From Nocardia sp. NBC_01327 (GTDB lineage: Bacteria; Actinomycetota; Actinomycetes; Mycobacteriales; Mycobacteriaceae), in the NCBI RefSeq assembly GCF_035958815.1, contig NZ_CP108383.1, positions 1,922,001 to 1,986,000 of the forward strand: a DNA stretch of 64,000 nt. The letters are read 5' to 3'. Below the pieces are notes generated by a model, which did no database searches, had not been told where the DNA came from, and saw only the letters and a program-made list of their open reading frames with translations. Below are positions 22,653-32,832 of the stretch, in pieces. The stretch's first letter is position 1. Every line of letters begins with the position of its first letter. The translations under genes and the position numbers were made by a program.

Positions 22653-24020
22653 ATGACACCCATGAGCACCGTCCTCACGCGCACCAAGGGGCGCGTCGAC
22701 GAGTACTTCGGCATCAGCAATCACGGGTCGACCGTCAAGCGCGAGCTCATGGCCGGAACGATCACGTTCCTCGCCATGTCCTATGTACTGGCCGTCAATC
22801 CGACGATTCTCGGCGACCACGGCGATCTCGGCGCCAAGGGCATGCCGACGCAGGCGGTGTTCACCGCGACCGCCGTCGCAGCTGTGGTCGGCACGCTCGT
22901 GATGGGCATCTGGGCCAAGTATCCGGTGGCGCTGGCGCCAGGTATGGGCCTCAATGCCTTCTTCGCGTACACGGTCATCCTGACCATGGGAATCCCGTGG
23001 CAGGAAGCGCTTTCGGGCACCCTGCTCTCCGGTCTCATCTTCTTCGTTCTGGCCATCACCAAGGTGCGCGAGAAGATCATCGACGCCATCCCCATGCAGA
23101 TGAAACTGGCGGTCGGCGCCGGCATCGGCATGTTCGTGGCTTTCCTCGGCCTCAAGAGCGCGGGCATCGTGGTCGCCAACCCCAAGACCTTCGTGCACCT
23201 GGGCAACTTCCATTCCGGCACTACGCTGCTGGCGTTGTTCGGCCTGGTGGTCACGGTGGTCTTCCTGGTGCTCGGCTGGCACGGCGCGGTGCTGTACGGC
23301 ATCCTCTCCACCACCGTTCTCGGCATTGTCACCGGGCTGGTGCGGCTGCCGGACTCGGTCGCCCAGCTGCCGCACGGACTCGACAAGACCTTCGGCCAGG
23401 CCATTATTCATCTGCCCGACGCGTTCACCGGGCAGATGATCATCGTGGTGCTCACCATGCTGTTCGTCGACTTCTTCGATGCCTCCGGCACTTTGATCGG
23501 GGTGGCCCATCAGGCGGGGCTGCTCACCGAGGAGGGCAAACTCGAGCGTGCCGGACAGGCCCTTGCCGCCGATTCGGTCGGCACCGCCGCGGGCGCGATC
23601 ATCGGCACCTCCACCACCACCGCGTACGTCGAATCCACGGCCGGTGTTTCGGCGGGCGGGCGCACCGGTCTGACCGCGGTCTCCACGGCCGGCTGGTTCC
23701 TGCTGGCCATGTTCTTCTTCCCGCTCTTCGCGGTGGTCGCGGATGTGCCCGCGGTGACGGCCCCGGCGCTCATCGTGGTCGGCGTGCTCATGTCCCGCGC
23801 CCTCGGCGATATCGACTGGAGCCGTTTGGAATACGCGGTCCCGGCCTTCATCACCGTGATCATGATGCCGCTGACCTACTCCATCGCCAACGGCATCGCC
23901 ATGGGCCTGCTGTTCTATCCGATCGTCATGGTCGCCAAGCGCCGCGGCCGCGAAGTGCACCCGGTGATGTGGGTCCTGATGATCGTCTTCGTCTCCTACT
24001 TCTGGTTCCTCGCGAAGTAG
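22653..24020 (+). CDS. NCS2-family purine/xanthine permease (AzgA type)
   Basis: A 455-residue transporter with about 12-14 membrane helices. AzgA-type features are the N-terminal GTITFLAMSYVLAVNP, the substrate region APGMGLNAFFAY, VDFFDASGTLIGVA, and GTSTTTAYVESTAGVSAGGRTG. The family imports adenine, guanine or hypoxanthine by proton symport. ATG 22653 follows CTGGAGAC; ATG 22662 is an in-frame alternative. It is divergent from the acyl-CoA synthetase fusion and followed by a DoxX-like remnant. Confidence 0.9.
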   Translation: MTPMSTVLTRTKGRVDEYFGISNHGSTVKRELMAGTITFLAMSYVLAVNPTILGDHGDLGAKGMPTQAVFTATAVAAVVGTLVMGIWAKYPVALAPGMGLNAFFAYTVILTMGIPWQEALSGTLLSGLIFFVLAITKVREKIIDAIPMQMKLAVGAGIGMFVAFLGLKSAGIVVANPKTFVHLGNFHSGTTLLALFGLVVTVVFLVLGWHGAVLYGILSTTVLGIVTGLVRLPDSVAQLPHGLDKTFGQAIIHLPDAFTGQMIIVVLTMLFVDFFDASGTLIGVAHQAGLLTEEGKLERAGQALAADSVGTAAGAIIGTSTTTAYVESTAGVSAGGRTGLTAVSTAGWFLLAMFFFPLFAVVADVPAVTAPALIVVGVLMSRALGDIDWSRLEYAVPAFITVIMMPLTYSIANGIAMGLLFYPIVMVAKRRGREVHPVMWVLMIVFVSYFWFLAK

Positions 24021-24044
24021 TCCGGGTCACATGGTCCGCATAGC

Positions 24045-24188
24045 CTGCTGACGCCGCTGGCCTTCACCGGGCCGGGGCGGTTCGCGCTGGATGCCGGACG
24101 GCCTTGGGCGCGTAAGGGATTCACCCGGGCCTCGGATGCGGTGCTGCTGGGCGTGGTGGCCGCGCTCATCACACTGATCGCGAAGTAA
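24045..24188 (+). pseudogene. C-terminal remnant of a DoxX-family membrane protein
   Basis: This in-frame stretch of 47 codons ends in TAA and has no start or N-terminal part. It reads LLTPLAFTGPGRFALDAGRP, followed by a hydrophobic helix VLLGVVAALITLIAK. GPGRxxLD followed by one helix is the usual end of DoxX-like proteins. The region before it is the 3' end of the permease gene, so the rest of the DoxX gene is missing. The 9-mer CGCGAAGTA occurs at the permease stop, the remnant stop and 3 bases beyond, which may mark the recombination. The identification rests on motif recall only. Confidence 0.5.
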
Positions 24189-24222
24189 AACGCGAAGTAC
24201 GCACTGTAATAAGAAGTTTATG

Positions 24223-24257
24223 GTCCCCGCGCCGCGTGCAGGGCTTGGCGCGGGGAC
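24223..24257 (+). terminator. Hairpin between permease/DoxX remnant and dinG
   Basis: GTCCCCGCGCC (24223-24233) and GGCGCGGGGAC (24247-24257) form a perfect 11-bp stem with a 13-base loop. It sits between convergent genes and is the likely end of the permease transcript. Confidence 0.65.
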
Positions 24258-24351
24258 ACCGATACTTCCGATGTGGGAATTGGGGGTACACCGGGGTATC
24301 GCAGGCCAATTTACTTCTATTCGGAAGTACAGACCACTCGTGTGATCGTTT

Positions 24352-26415
24352 TCACACGGGTGTTTTGTTTAGCTCAGGAGATTTGGTAAGTCGCTCCAAA
24401 GCCTTTGTCACCACTTGCGGATCGGACGTTTCCCAATACGGCGGCAACGACGCTCGAAGATATCCGCCATAGCGGGCGGTCGCGAGACGTGAATCCAGAA
24501 TAGCGATTACGCCGCGATCGTCCACACTGCGCAGCAGGCGGCCGGTGCCCTGCGCCAGTAGCAATGCCGCATGATTGGCCGCGATCGACAGAAAACCGTT
24601 GCCGCCCCGCGATTCCACCGCGCGCTGCCGCGCCACCAGCAGCGGATCGTCCGGGCGCGGGAACGGAATCCGGTCCAGGATAACCAGACTCAGCGAAGGG
24701 CCCGGCACGTCCACGCCCTGCCACAGCGAGAGTGTGCCGAAGAGTGAGGTTTCCGGGTCCTCGGCGAATTTCTTGACCAGTGCGCCGGTGGCGTCGTCGC
24801 CCTGGCACAGCACCGGGGTGTCCAGCCGCTCGCGCAGAATCTCGGTGGCGGCCTTGGCCGCTCGCATGGAGGAGAACAGGCCGAGGGTGCGGCCGCCGGC
24901 TGCGGTGATGAGGCGCTCGATCTCGTCCAGGTACGCGGTCGGCAGCCCGTCGCGACCCGGCGCGGGAAGATGCTTGGCCACGTACAGGATTCCCGATTTG
25001 GCATGATCGAACGGGGAGCCCACATCGACCGAATTCCAGTGCAGCGCAGCGGCATCGGAGGGAGCCTCGACACCGCTGGCCAGCGCCGGATCCACCTTGG
25101 CCGCGGACTTGGGCGGCAGGCCCCAGGTGACGGCCAGATTGTCGAAGGAGCCGCCGATCTGCAGCGTGGCCGAGGTGAGAACGACTGTGGCGGTACCGAA
25201 CAGGCGACTGCGCAGCAGACCGCCCACCGAGAGCGGGGCCATGTGCAGGGTGCGGCGCGGGACGCCGCGCACCTCATCGCTGGCCAGCCAGATGACATCG
25301 CGATGCGCGGACGGATCCGGCTCCTCGTAGGTGGTGAGCACGCGCACCGCGGCGTCGTGGATCTCCTCGATGGCGGCGAGGGCCTGATTGCGGGCGGCCG
25401 CGGATTCGGGATCGGCCTGCGGATTGGTGGAACCCGTCGGCGCGAGCGCGGTACGGGCGTTCCAGGCGGCGTCGCGAATGAGCGCCAGCACCGAGGCGGC
25501 GCCGTCGGGCATGCGATCCCAGCGACCGGGATTGAGCTCGTCCAGGAGGGTGTGCCAGGCCTCGGCCGCACCCTCGAGGCGATCCACCTCCTGCTCGTCG
25601 ATGAGTTTGGTGCAGCGTTTGGCGGCCGCGCTGATGGATCCGGTGGACAGCTCCGCGGTGGCGACCCCGGTCACCCGGTCGACCAGTTCGTGCGCCTCGT
25701 CGATCACCACCACATCGTGTTCGGGCAGCACCTGGATGCCGCTGATGGCATCGATGGCCAGCAGCGCGTGATTGGTGACGATGACATCGGCCGCACCCGA
25801 TTCCGCGCGCGCCTTCTCGGCAAAGCAGTCCTGCCCGAACTGGCACCGCGACTTGCCCAGGCACTCACGCGAACTCACGCTCACCTGCCGCCAGGCCCGA
25901 TCGGTCACGCCCGGCGTGAGCTCGTCCCGATCCCCGGTCTCGGTATCGGACACCCATTCGTGCAGCCGCTGCACCTCGCGCCCGAGCCGCGAGATGGCGA
26001 AGGCATCGAACAGCTCGGCCTCACCGGGCTCGTCCGGAATCGCACTATTGATCTTGTTCAAGCACAGATAGTTATTGCGCCCCTTGAGAATCGCGAACTG
26101 CGCCACCCGCCCCAGCTGCTCGGCCAGCGCCCCGCTCAACCGCGGCAGATCCCGATCCACCAGCTGCCGCTGCAACGCAATGGTCGCCGTCGACACCACA
26201 ACGGTCCGCCCCGTCCGCACCGCATGCCGCAGACTCGGCACCAGATAGGCCAGCGACTTCCCCGTCCCGGTCCCCGCCTGCACCGCCAGATGCTCCCCGG
26301 TATCAATGGCATGCGCCACCGCCGCAGCCATGGTCTGCTGCCCCTTGCGCTCCTTACCCCCCAGCGCCTGCACCGCAGTGGCCAACAGATTGGGTACAGG
26401 AGGAATTTCAGGCAC
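24352..26415 (-). CDS. dinG: ATP-dependent DNA helicase DinG family
   Basis: An XPD/DinG-like superfamily 2 helicase of about 687 residues. Walker A is GTGTGKS and the motif II box is DEAH. The four-cysteine iron-sulfur cluster region is visible at YLCLNK and RECLGKSRCQFGQDCF. The late motif QGTGRLLRS is also present. It unwinds 5'-tailed DNA and DNA-RNA hybrids. GTG 26415 gives an N-terminus like the mycobacterial protein; the open frame starts at TTG 26445. It lies downstream of pncB and pncA on the same strand. Confidence 0.92.
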   Translation of the reverse strand: MPEIPPVPNLLATAVQALGGKERKGQQTMAAAVAHAIDTGEHLAVQAGTGTGKSLAYLVPSLRHAVRTGRTVVVSTATIALQRQLVDRDLPRLSGALAEQLGRVAQFAILKGRNNYLCLNKINSAIPDEPGEAELFDAFAISRLGREVQRLHEWVSDTETGDRDELTPGVTDRAWRQVSVSSRECLGKSRCQFGQDCFAEKARAESGAADVIVTNHALLAIDAISGIQVLPEHDVVVIDEAHELVDRVTGVATAELSTGSISAAAKRCTKLIDEQEVDRLEGAAEAWHTLLDELNPGRWDRMPDGAASVLALIRDAAWNARTALAPTGSTNPQADPESAAARNQALAAIEEIHDAAVRVLTTYEEPDPSAHRDVIWLASDEVRGVPRRTLHMAPLSVGGLLRSRLFGTATVVLTSATLQIGGSFDNLAVTWGLPPKSAAKVDPALASGVEAPSDAAALHWNSVDVGSPFDHAKSGILYVAKHLPAPGRDGLPTAYLDEIERLITAAGGRTLGLFSSMRAAKAATEILRERLDTPVLCQGDDATGALVKKFAEDPETSLFGTLSLWQGVDVPGPSLSLVILDRIPFPRPDDPLLVARQRAVESRGGNGFLSIAANHAALLLAQGTGRLLRSVDDRGVIAILDSRLATARYGGYLRASLPPYWETSDPQVVTKALERLTKSPELNKTPV

Positions 26416-26493
26416 GACGGCCAGGTTACTGCGCCCGGCCGACAACCCGCGAGCAACCGTCGGTGCGGTGTCCTGACGGCGTTGCCGAAGTGA

Positions 26494-27063
26494 TCAGCTT
26501 TCGACTGTCCCCGCGAGTTCGACACCTGCGGCGCGCAGTTTGTCGAGGGCGGTTTGCAAGGTGGCGGGGGAGACCGGGGCGGTCAGGCCGAGGAGGATGC
26601 GGGTGGTGAAGCCCTCGGCGCGGGCATCGAGGGCTGTGGCGCGGACGCAGTGATCCGTGGCGATGCCGCAGACGTCGACGGCGTCGATGGAACGGTCGCG
26701 GAGCCAGTCCGAGAGGGTGGTCGAGCCGTCGGAGGCGGTGCCCTCGAAGCCGGAGTAGGCGGCGGTGTACGCGCCCTTGGAGAAGATCTCCTCGACGGGA
26801 GCGGTATCGAGCGCCGGGTGGAAGTCCGCGCCGGGCGTGCCGACCCGGCAGTGCGGCGGCCAGGAATCGACGTAATCGGGCCGGTCGGAGAAGTGCGCGC
26901 CCGGATCGATGTGGAAGTCCCGGGTGGCCACCACCGCGGTGTAATCGGAGACGCCGAGGTATTCGGTAATGCGCTCGGCCACCGCCGCGCCGCCCGCGAC
27001 GGCCAGCGACCCGCCCTCGCAGAAATCGTTCTGCACGTCCACGACGATCAGTGCTCGGCTCAT
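26494..27063 (-). CDS. pncA: Nicotinamidase
   Basis: A 189-residue isochorismatase-fold amidase that converts nicotinamide to nicotinate. All catalytic residues match the M. tuberculosis enzyme: the triad is Asp9, Lys96 and Cys139 (ATDHCV). The metal ligands are Asp49, His51, His57 and His71. The conserved VDVQNDFCEGG stands at the N-terminus. It lies 70 bases after pncB on the same strand, so the two consecutive steps of nicotinamide salvage are encoded together. Confidence 0.95.
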   Translation of the reverse strand: MSRALIVVDVQNDFCEGGSLAVAGGAAVAERITEYLGVSDYTAVVATRDFHIDPGAHFSDRPDYVDSWPPHCRVGTPGADFHPALDTAPVEEIFSKGAYTAAYSGFEGTASDGSTTLSDWLRDRSIDAVDVCGIATDHCVRATALDARAEGFTTRILLGLTAPVSPATLQTALDKLRAAGVELAGTVES

Positions 27064-27133
27064 AGCGACCTCCCGGGGGCCTGGGCGAACGGTTCCTTAT
27101 CCGTGCATTGTGCCGCGCCCCGGGACCGCTCGG

Positions 27134-28480
27134 CTATGTGAGGAAGGTCGTCGGAATCGCCGGTTCCCCGGCCGAGAGCTTCAGGCCCTCCCACGGCAGG
27201 CTGATCAGCCCCCGCGCCACCAGTTCGCGGCTGTCGTGCAGACTCGGCAGATCCGGGACCACCTCGCCCTTGCGGACCAGCGGCGTCTGCAGATCGCGGA
27301 CCTCGTACCCATTGGGTTCGGGCCGCTGCCCGGAATCGGGGTAGACGATCTCCTCGACCAGCGTCCCGGTGCGCCGCACCAGCCGCACCGCCCGCTTGGT
27401 GCCGCCGCGAGATTCCTTGTGCGAGCTGCGTTTCGCGACCGGAACGCCGTCGACCTCGACCAGTTTGTAGACCATGCCCGCGGTGGGCGCACCGGATCCG
27501 GTGACCAGCGCGGTCCCGACGCCGTACACATCCACCGGTTCGGCGCGCAGCGCGGCGATGGCGTATTCGTCCAGATCCCCGGACACCACGATCTTGGTGC
27601 GCACCGCGCCGAGCGCGTCCAACTGCTCGCGCACCTGGCGCGCCATCACCCCGAGATCGCCGGAATCGATGCGCACACCGCCCAATTCGGGCCCCGCGAC
27701 CTCGATGGCGGTGCTCACGCCGCGCGCGATATCGAAGGTGTCCACCAGCAGGGTGGTGCCGATGCCGAGCGTCGCGATCTGGCTGCGGAAAGCTTCGGCC
27801 TCGTGCTCACCGTCGGATCCGCTGTGCAGCAGCGTGAACGCGTGCGCGCTGGTGCCCGATCCCGGGACGCCGAAGCTGCGCACCGCCTCCAGATTCGAGG
27901 TGGCGTCGAGCCCGGCCAGGTAGGCCGCCCGCGAGGCGGCCGGGGCCGCCAGCTCATGCGTTCGGCGCGAACCCATTTCGATCATGCGGCGGCCGCCGGC
28001 GGCGCTCACCATGCGGGCGGCGGCCGCGGCGATGGCGCTGTCGTGGTTGTAGATCGACAGGGCCAGCGTCTCCAGCAGCACGCATTCGGCGAACGTGCCG
28101 CGCACGGTGAGGATGGGGGAGCCCGGGAAGTAGAGCTCGCCCTCGCGATAACCGTCGATATCGCCGCTGAAGCGATAGTCGCGCAGCCACTCCACCGCGG
28201 CCGGATCCAGGAATTTCGCCACGATCGCGAGTTCCGGCTCGCCGAAACGGAATTCGGCCAGCGCCGCCAGCAGGCGCCCGGTGCCCGCGACCACGCCGTA
28301 CCGCCGGCCGTGCGGCAGCCGCCGCGCGAACACCTCGAACGTGCAGCGCCGGTGCGCGGATCCGTCGGCCAGTGCCGCGGCGAGCATGGTCAGCTCGTAC
28401 TGGTCGGTCAGCAGGGCGGTGCTGGTACTGCCGTCGGCGATCGTCACGACCACCACTGTAGGCACAGACCGACCGGTCAT
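27134..28480 (-). CDS. pncB: Nicotinate phosphoribosyltransferase
   Basis: A 448-residue enzyme that makes nicotinate mononucleotide from nicotinate and PRPP. It has the family N-terminus [19 protein letters not shown], the [16 protein letters not shown] block, [12 protein letters not shown], and the EMGSRRTHE and RIDSGDLG motifs. The length and N-terminus match M. tuberculosis PncB1. ATG 28480 is preferred; GTG 28465 is an alternative and the open frame runs further upstream. It is divergent from clpS and heads the pncB-pncA-dinG run. Confidence 0.94.
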   Translation of the reverse strand: MTGRSVPTVVVVTIADGSTSTALLTDQYELTMLAAALADGSAHRRCTFEVFARRLPHGRRYGVVAGTGRLLAALAEFRFGEPELAIVAKFLDPAAVEWLRDYRFSGDIDGYREGELYFPGSPILTVRGTFAECVLLETLALSIYNHDSAIAAAAARMVSAAGGRRMIEMGSRRTHELAAPAASRAAYLAGLDATSNLEAVRSFGVPGSGTSAHAFTLLHSGSDGEHEAEAFRSQIATLGIGTTLLVDTFDIARGVSTAIEVAGPELGGVRIDSGDLGVMARQVREQLDALGAVRTKIVVSGDLDEYAIAALRAEPVDVYGVGTALVTGSGAPTAGMVYKLVEVDGVPVAKRSSHKESRGGTKRAVRLVRRTGTLVEEIVYPDSGQRPEPNGYEVRDLQTPLVRKGEVVPDLPSLHDSRELVARGLISLPWEGLKLSAGEPAIPTTFLT

Positions 28481-28583
28481 CCCGTTGCCGCCCGTTCTCC
28501 GACACGTCGGCCGAGCTGATGTCCGCGCTGGGCGTGTCGTGTGGGCTGTTGTTTCTCCGCCGTCGAGTCGTACCCTGGACGTT

Positions 28584-28982
28584 ATGGGTCTGTGCACAGA
28601 AGACGCTGTCCGGATTGCCGCCGGTCCGGCAGGCGCGAACAGGGCAGTGTCGGCGGCACCGGTGACTGCGCCGGCGGCGCACGTGATCGCCGGAGCCTCG
28701 CAGGCAATGCCCGAGGCGGTCGAATACACCGAAATCCTGGAGGCCGAGGACCGGCCCTGGGTCACCGTGGTCTGGGACGATCCGGTCAACCTCATGCACT
28801 ACGTGGCCTACATCTTCCAGAAGCTGTTCGGCTACAGCAAAGGCAAGGCAAACGAGCTCATGCTCCAGGTGCACAACGAGGGCAAGGCGGCGGTCTCCTC
28901 GGGCTCGCGCGACAAGATGGAGCATGACGTGCAGCGCCTGCACGCGGCCGGACTATGGGCCACCATGCAGCGTGACCAGTGA
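28584..28982 (+). CDS. clpS: ATP-dependent Clp protease adaptor ClpS
   Basis: A 132-residue N-degron adaptor that delivers substrates to the ClpC1/ClpP protease. The core begins at [16 protein letters not shown], which carries the DDPVN pocket residues. It continues with [19 protein letters not shown] and ends [10 protein letters not shown]. The N-terminus is about 35 residues longer than in mycobacterial ClpS and is Ala-rich. GTG 28647 would give a more usual 111-residue protein. Divergent from pncB as in the Rv1330c/Rv1331 pair. Confidence 0.9.
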   Translation: MGLCTEDAVRIAAGPAGANRAVSAAPVTAPAAHVIAGASQAMPEAVEYTEILEAEDRPWVTVVWDDPVNLMHYVAYIFQKLFGYSKGKANELMLQVHNEGKAAVSSGSRDKMEHDVQRLHAAGLWATMQRDQ

Positions 28983-29004
28983 CCCGGGCAGCTACGGTAG
29001 CCCG

Positions 29005-29574
29005 GTGCGGAAGTGGAGCAGGAAGAACTCCCTGAGCGGGTTGAAACTCCGTTCGGAAATGGACGCCCACGAGGCGGAGGTACTGCGCTCGCTGGTGGGC
29101 GCGGTGACCGGTCTGCTGACCGACCGAGCCCAGTCGGCCCCCGAGGACGAACTGGCCGCCCTCACCGGGTTACAGCTGGGCAACACCACCCCGCCGGACG
29201 ATCCGCGATTGGCCCGGCTGCTGCCCGATTTCCATCGCAGTGAACCGGGTTCGCCCGATGCCGAGCGCGCCGGTCTCAATTCCGCGCTGCGCAGCCTGCA
29301 CGAACCGGACATCATCGAAACCAAGGTCGCCGCCGGGCTGGTGATCCTGGAAACCCTCCCGCCGCAGGGCGGCAAGATCATCCTCACCCCCGAGCAGGCC
29401 GACTGCTGGCTCAATGCGCTCAATGACGTCCGCCTGGCGCTGGGCACCGCGCTCGATATCGACGCCGACACACCCGAACATCTGGACCAGGACGATCCGC
29501 GCGCCCCCAGCCTCGACGTCTACCACTGGCTGACCTGGATGCAGGACTCGCTGCTGCAAGCGCTCATGCCCTAG
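29005..29574 (+). CDS. DUF2017 protein (Rv1332 type)
   Basis: A 189-residue soluble protein of unknown function, typically encoded next to clpS in Actinobacteria. It starts MRKWSRKN, matching the MRKWKR start of the mycobacterial homologue, so GTG 29005 is preferred over GTG 28972, which would overlap clpS. Conserved parts are HEAEVLRSLVGAVTGLL, LLPDFHR, LTPEQADCWLNALNDVRLAL and YHWLTWMQDSLLQAL. The gene order suggests a link to ClpS-dependent proteolysis, but this is inference. Confidence 0.88.
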   Translation: MRKWSRKNSLSGLKLRSEMDAHEAEVLRSLVGAVTGLLTDRAQSAPEDELAALTGLQLGNTTPPDDPRLARLLPDFHRSEPGSPDAERAGLNSALRSLHEPDIIETKVAAGLVILETLPPQGGKIILTPEQADCWLNALNDVRLALGTALDIDADTPEHLDQDDPRAPSLDVYHWLTWMQDSLLQALMP

Positions 29575-29614
29575 CCGTCCGGCTCGGGATACCGTCGGCT
29601 CGGAGGTGAAGTCC

Positions 29615-30676
29615 GTGAACAGTGCTGCGGGACCACAGAATTCGATCACCGACGTGCCGGGCGTGCTGGTGGGACACCAGCACTCGATCGACCCGGACGC
29701 GACCCTCGGATCCGGCGCGGCCACCGGCTGCACGGTGCTGCGCGTACCGGGCGGCGCGACCGCCTCGGTGGATGTGCGCGGCGGCGGACCGGGTACCCGC
29801 GAAACCGATCTGCTCGACCCCGGCAATACGGTGCGCCAGGTGAATGCGGTGCTGCTTACCGGCGGCAGCGCCTACGGCCTGGCCGCTGCCGACGGCGTCA
29901 TGCGCTGGCTGGAGGAGCACGGCGAAGGCATTCCGATGGATCCCGCCGATCCGTCCCGGGTGGTGCCCATCGTGCCGGGCGCGGTGATCTTCGATCTTCC
30001 GGTGGGGGACTGGCATATTCGGCCCGGCGCCGACTTCGGATTCCTGGCGGCGGACGCCGCGAACACGGAATTCGCGCGCGGTTCGGTCGGCGCGGGCGCG
30101 GGTGCGCGGGCCGGATCCCTCAAGGGCGGGGTGGGTACCGCGAGTGTGCGCTTCACCGACGGACCGGCCGCCGGGATCACGGTGGGCGCGCTGGTCGTCG
30201 CCAATCCGGTCGGCTCGGCCTTCGATCCGCGCACCGGATTGCCCTGGGGCACAGGCACGGACGGTCCCGAGCACTTCGGCCTGCGGCCCGTCGCCGCCGA
30301 CCGCCTGGCCGCCGCGAACGCGCTCCCGGTGAAGGGCACCGTGCTCAATACCACCATCGGCGTGGTCGCCACCGATGCGGCGCTGGACCCCTCGGCCTGC
30401 CGCCGAATGGCGACCACCGCGCACGACGGCCTGGCCCGCGCCATCCGCCCGGCGCATTCGCCGCTCGACGGTGACACGCTCTTCGCCCTGGCCACCGGCA
30501 CCGCCGCGCTCGGCCCGGCCTTCCCCCTGCCGCCGGCCTTTCCCACGGACCTGCTGATCCTCGATCAGCTGTGCACCGCCGCCGCGGTGTGTGTGGAGCG
30601 CGCCATAGTCGACGCCATTCTCTCCGCGACTTCGGTCGCCGGAATTCCTTCCTACACAGACCTGTTCGGCGCGTAA
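29615..30676 (+). CDS. P1-family peptidase (DmpA/NylC-like)
   Basis: A 353-residue N-terminal-nucleophile hydrolase. The expected self-cleavage site is Asn245-Thr246 within VLNTTIGVVATDA, like that of the nylon-oligomer hydrolase NylC. Cleavage would leave Thr as the nucleophile of the small chain. The GGSAYGLAAADGVMRWLE segment is the family signature. GTG 29615 has GGAGG at 29602-29606, 8 bases upstream; the in-frame GTG 29606 overlaps that site and is less likely. It occupies the Rv1333 position. Confidence 0.87.
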   Translation: MNSAAGPQNSITDVPGVLVGHQHSIDPDATLGSGAATGCTVLRVPGGATASVDVRGGGPGTRETDLLDPGNTVRQVNAVLLTGGSAYGLAAADGVMRWLEEHGEGIPMDPADPSRVVPIVPGAVIFDLPVGDWHIRPGADFGFLAADAANTEFARGSVGAGAGARAGSLKGGVGTASVRFTDGPAAGITVGALVVANPVGSAFDPRTGLPWGTGTDGPEHFGLRPVAADRLAAANALPVKGTVLNTTIGVVATDAALDPSACRRMATTAHDGLARAIRPAHSPLDGDTLFALATGTAALGPAFPLPPAFPTDLLILDQLCTAAAVCVERAIVDAILSATSVAGIPSYTDLFGA

Positions 30677-30891
30677 GGCCCGGCGCCGCGGCGCGGCCGG
30701 CCACCTCAGCTGCGGCAATCGGGTTCCGCTGCTCGATCGTGCCGGGGGCATGCCACGCGGAGAAGCCGCCGGAGCTTCGGGGGGTGTGACCCGAGCCGCC
30801 GGGAATAGCCGAATATTCTGACTGGTTGACGACAGCGATTCGCCTGCCTGCGGGCGGGCGTCCGTCGGGTGGTGAGTGGAAGGATTCGACA

Positions 30892-31302
30892 GTGCTGGTG
30901 ATCAGGGCCGAGCTCGTGGAGGCAATGGTCGCGCACGCGCGCGCCGATCACCCCGACGAGGCGTGTGGCGTCATCGCCGGTCCCGAAGGCTCCGACCGCC
31001 CCGAGCGCTTCGTGCCCATGGTCAATGCCGAGCGCTCGCCCACCTTCTACCGCTTCGATTCCGGTGAACAGCTGAAAGTCTGGCGCGCCATGGACGATGC
31101 CGACGAGGAAGCCGTGGTCGTCTACCACTCGCACACCGCGACCGAGGCGTACCCGAGCCGCACCGATATCTCCTACGCGTCCGAGCCGAACGCCCACTAC
31201 GTGCTGATCTCCACCCGCGATCCCGAGCAGCACGAGCTGCGCAGCTACCGCATCCTCGACGGCGTCGTCACCGAGGAGCCGGTCGAGATCACCACCGCCT
31301 GA
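30892..31302 (+). CDS. mec: JAMM metallopeptidase Mec ([CysO]-cysteine peptidase)
   Basis: A 136-residue zinc peptidase that hydrolyses the CysO-cysteine adduct to release cysteine. The JAMM motif is complete: His79, His81 and Asp92 in YHSHTATEAYPSRTD, with Glu23 (PDEACG) as the catalytic acid. GTG 30892 is chosen because GGAAGG (30878-30883) is 8 bases upstream and the protein then begins like mycobacterial Mec. It is followed by cysO and cysM. Because this CysO has two residues after Gly-Gly, Mec may also process the CysO tail. Confidence 0.93.
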   Translation: MLVIRAELVEAMVAHARADHPDEACGVIAGPEGSDRPERFVPMVNAERSPTFYRFDSGEQLKVWRAMDDADEEAVVVYHSHTATEAYPSRTDISYASEPNAHYVLISTRDPEQHELRSYRILDGVVTEEPVEITTA

Positions 31303-31336
31303 ACACTTTCCGCCGGATACAGCTAAGGAGCCCACA

Positions 31337-32580
<1,244 letters not shown>

Positions 32581-32665
32581 CCCCCTGCCGCACCCGACCC
32601 GGGCTCCCCACTCACGGCGTACCCCTCCACCCCCGACGTCGCGCCTGGCCCCACTCACGATGCAG

Positions 32666-32730
32666 TCATCGAGAGGGCTCTCATAGTGGGCGTTTACGGC
32701 GTGTCGCCTCCGTGAGAGCCCTCTCGATGA
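32666..32730. repeat. 18-bp perfect inverted repeat in the cysM-rhomboid gap
   Basis: Arms 32666-32683 (TCATCGAGAGGGCTCTCA) and 32713-32730 are exact reverse complements separated by 29 bases. There is no T run after either arm. It sits in a 252-base gap without genes and could be a palindromic repeat element or a long-loop terminator for cysM. Confidence 0.8.
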
Positions 32731-32832
32731 AGTGCTCTGCCGGTCGGTGGGCGGGAGCGGCTGGCGGGGCGGGGCGGGGGGCTTGGGTCGCCGGTACGCT
32801 CGGGGCAGAGGGTGGTCTAGGAGGTACTGGCG

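Noticed and set aside
20337..23960. A single 1207-residue protein covering the whole minus-strand open frame
   Set aside because: The part upstream of 22391 is the complement of the NCS2 permease gene and has no homology; only the SRPBCC-ligase part is real.
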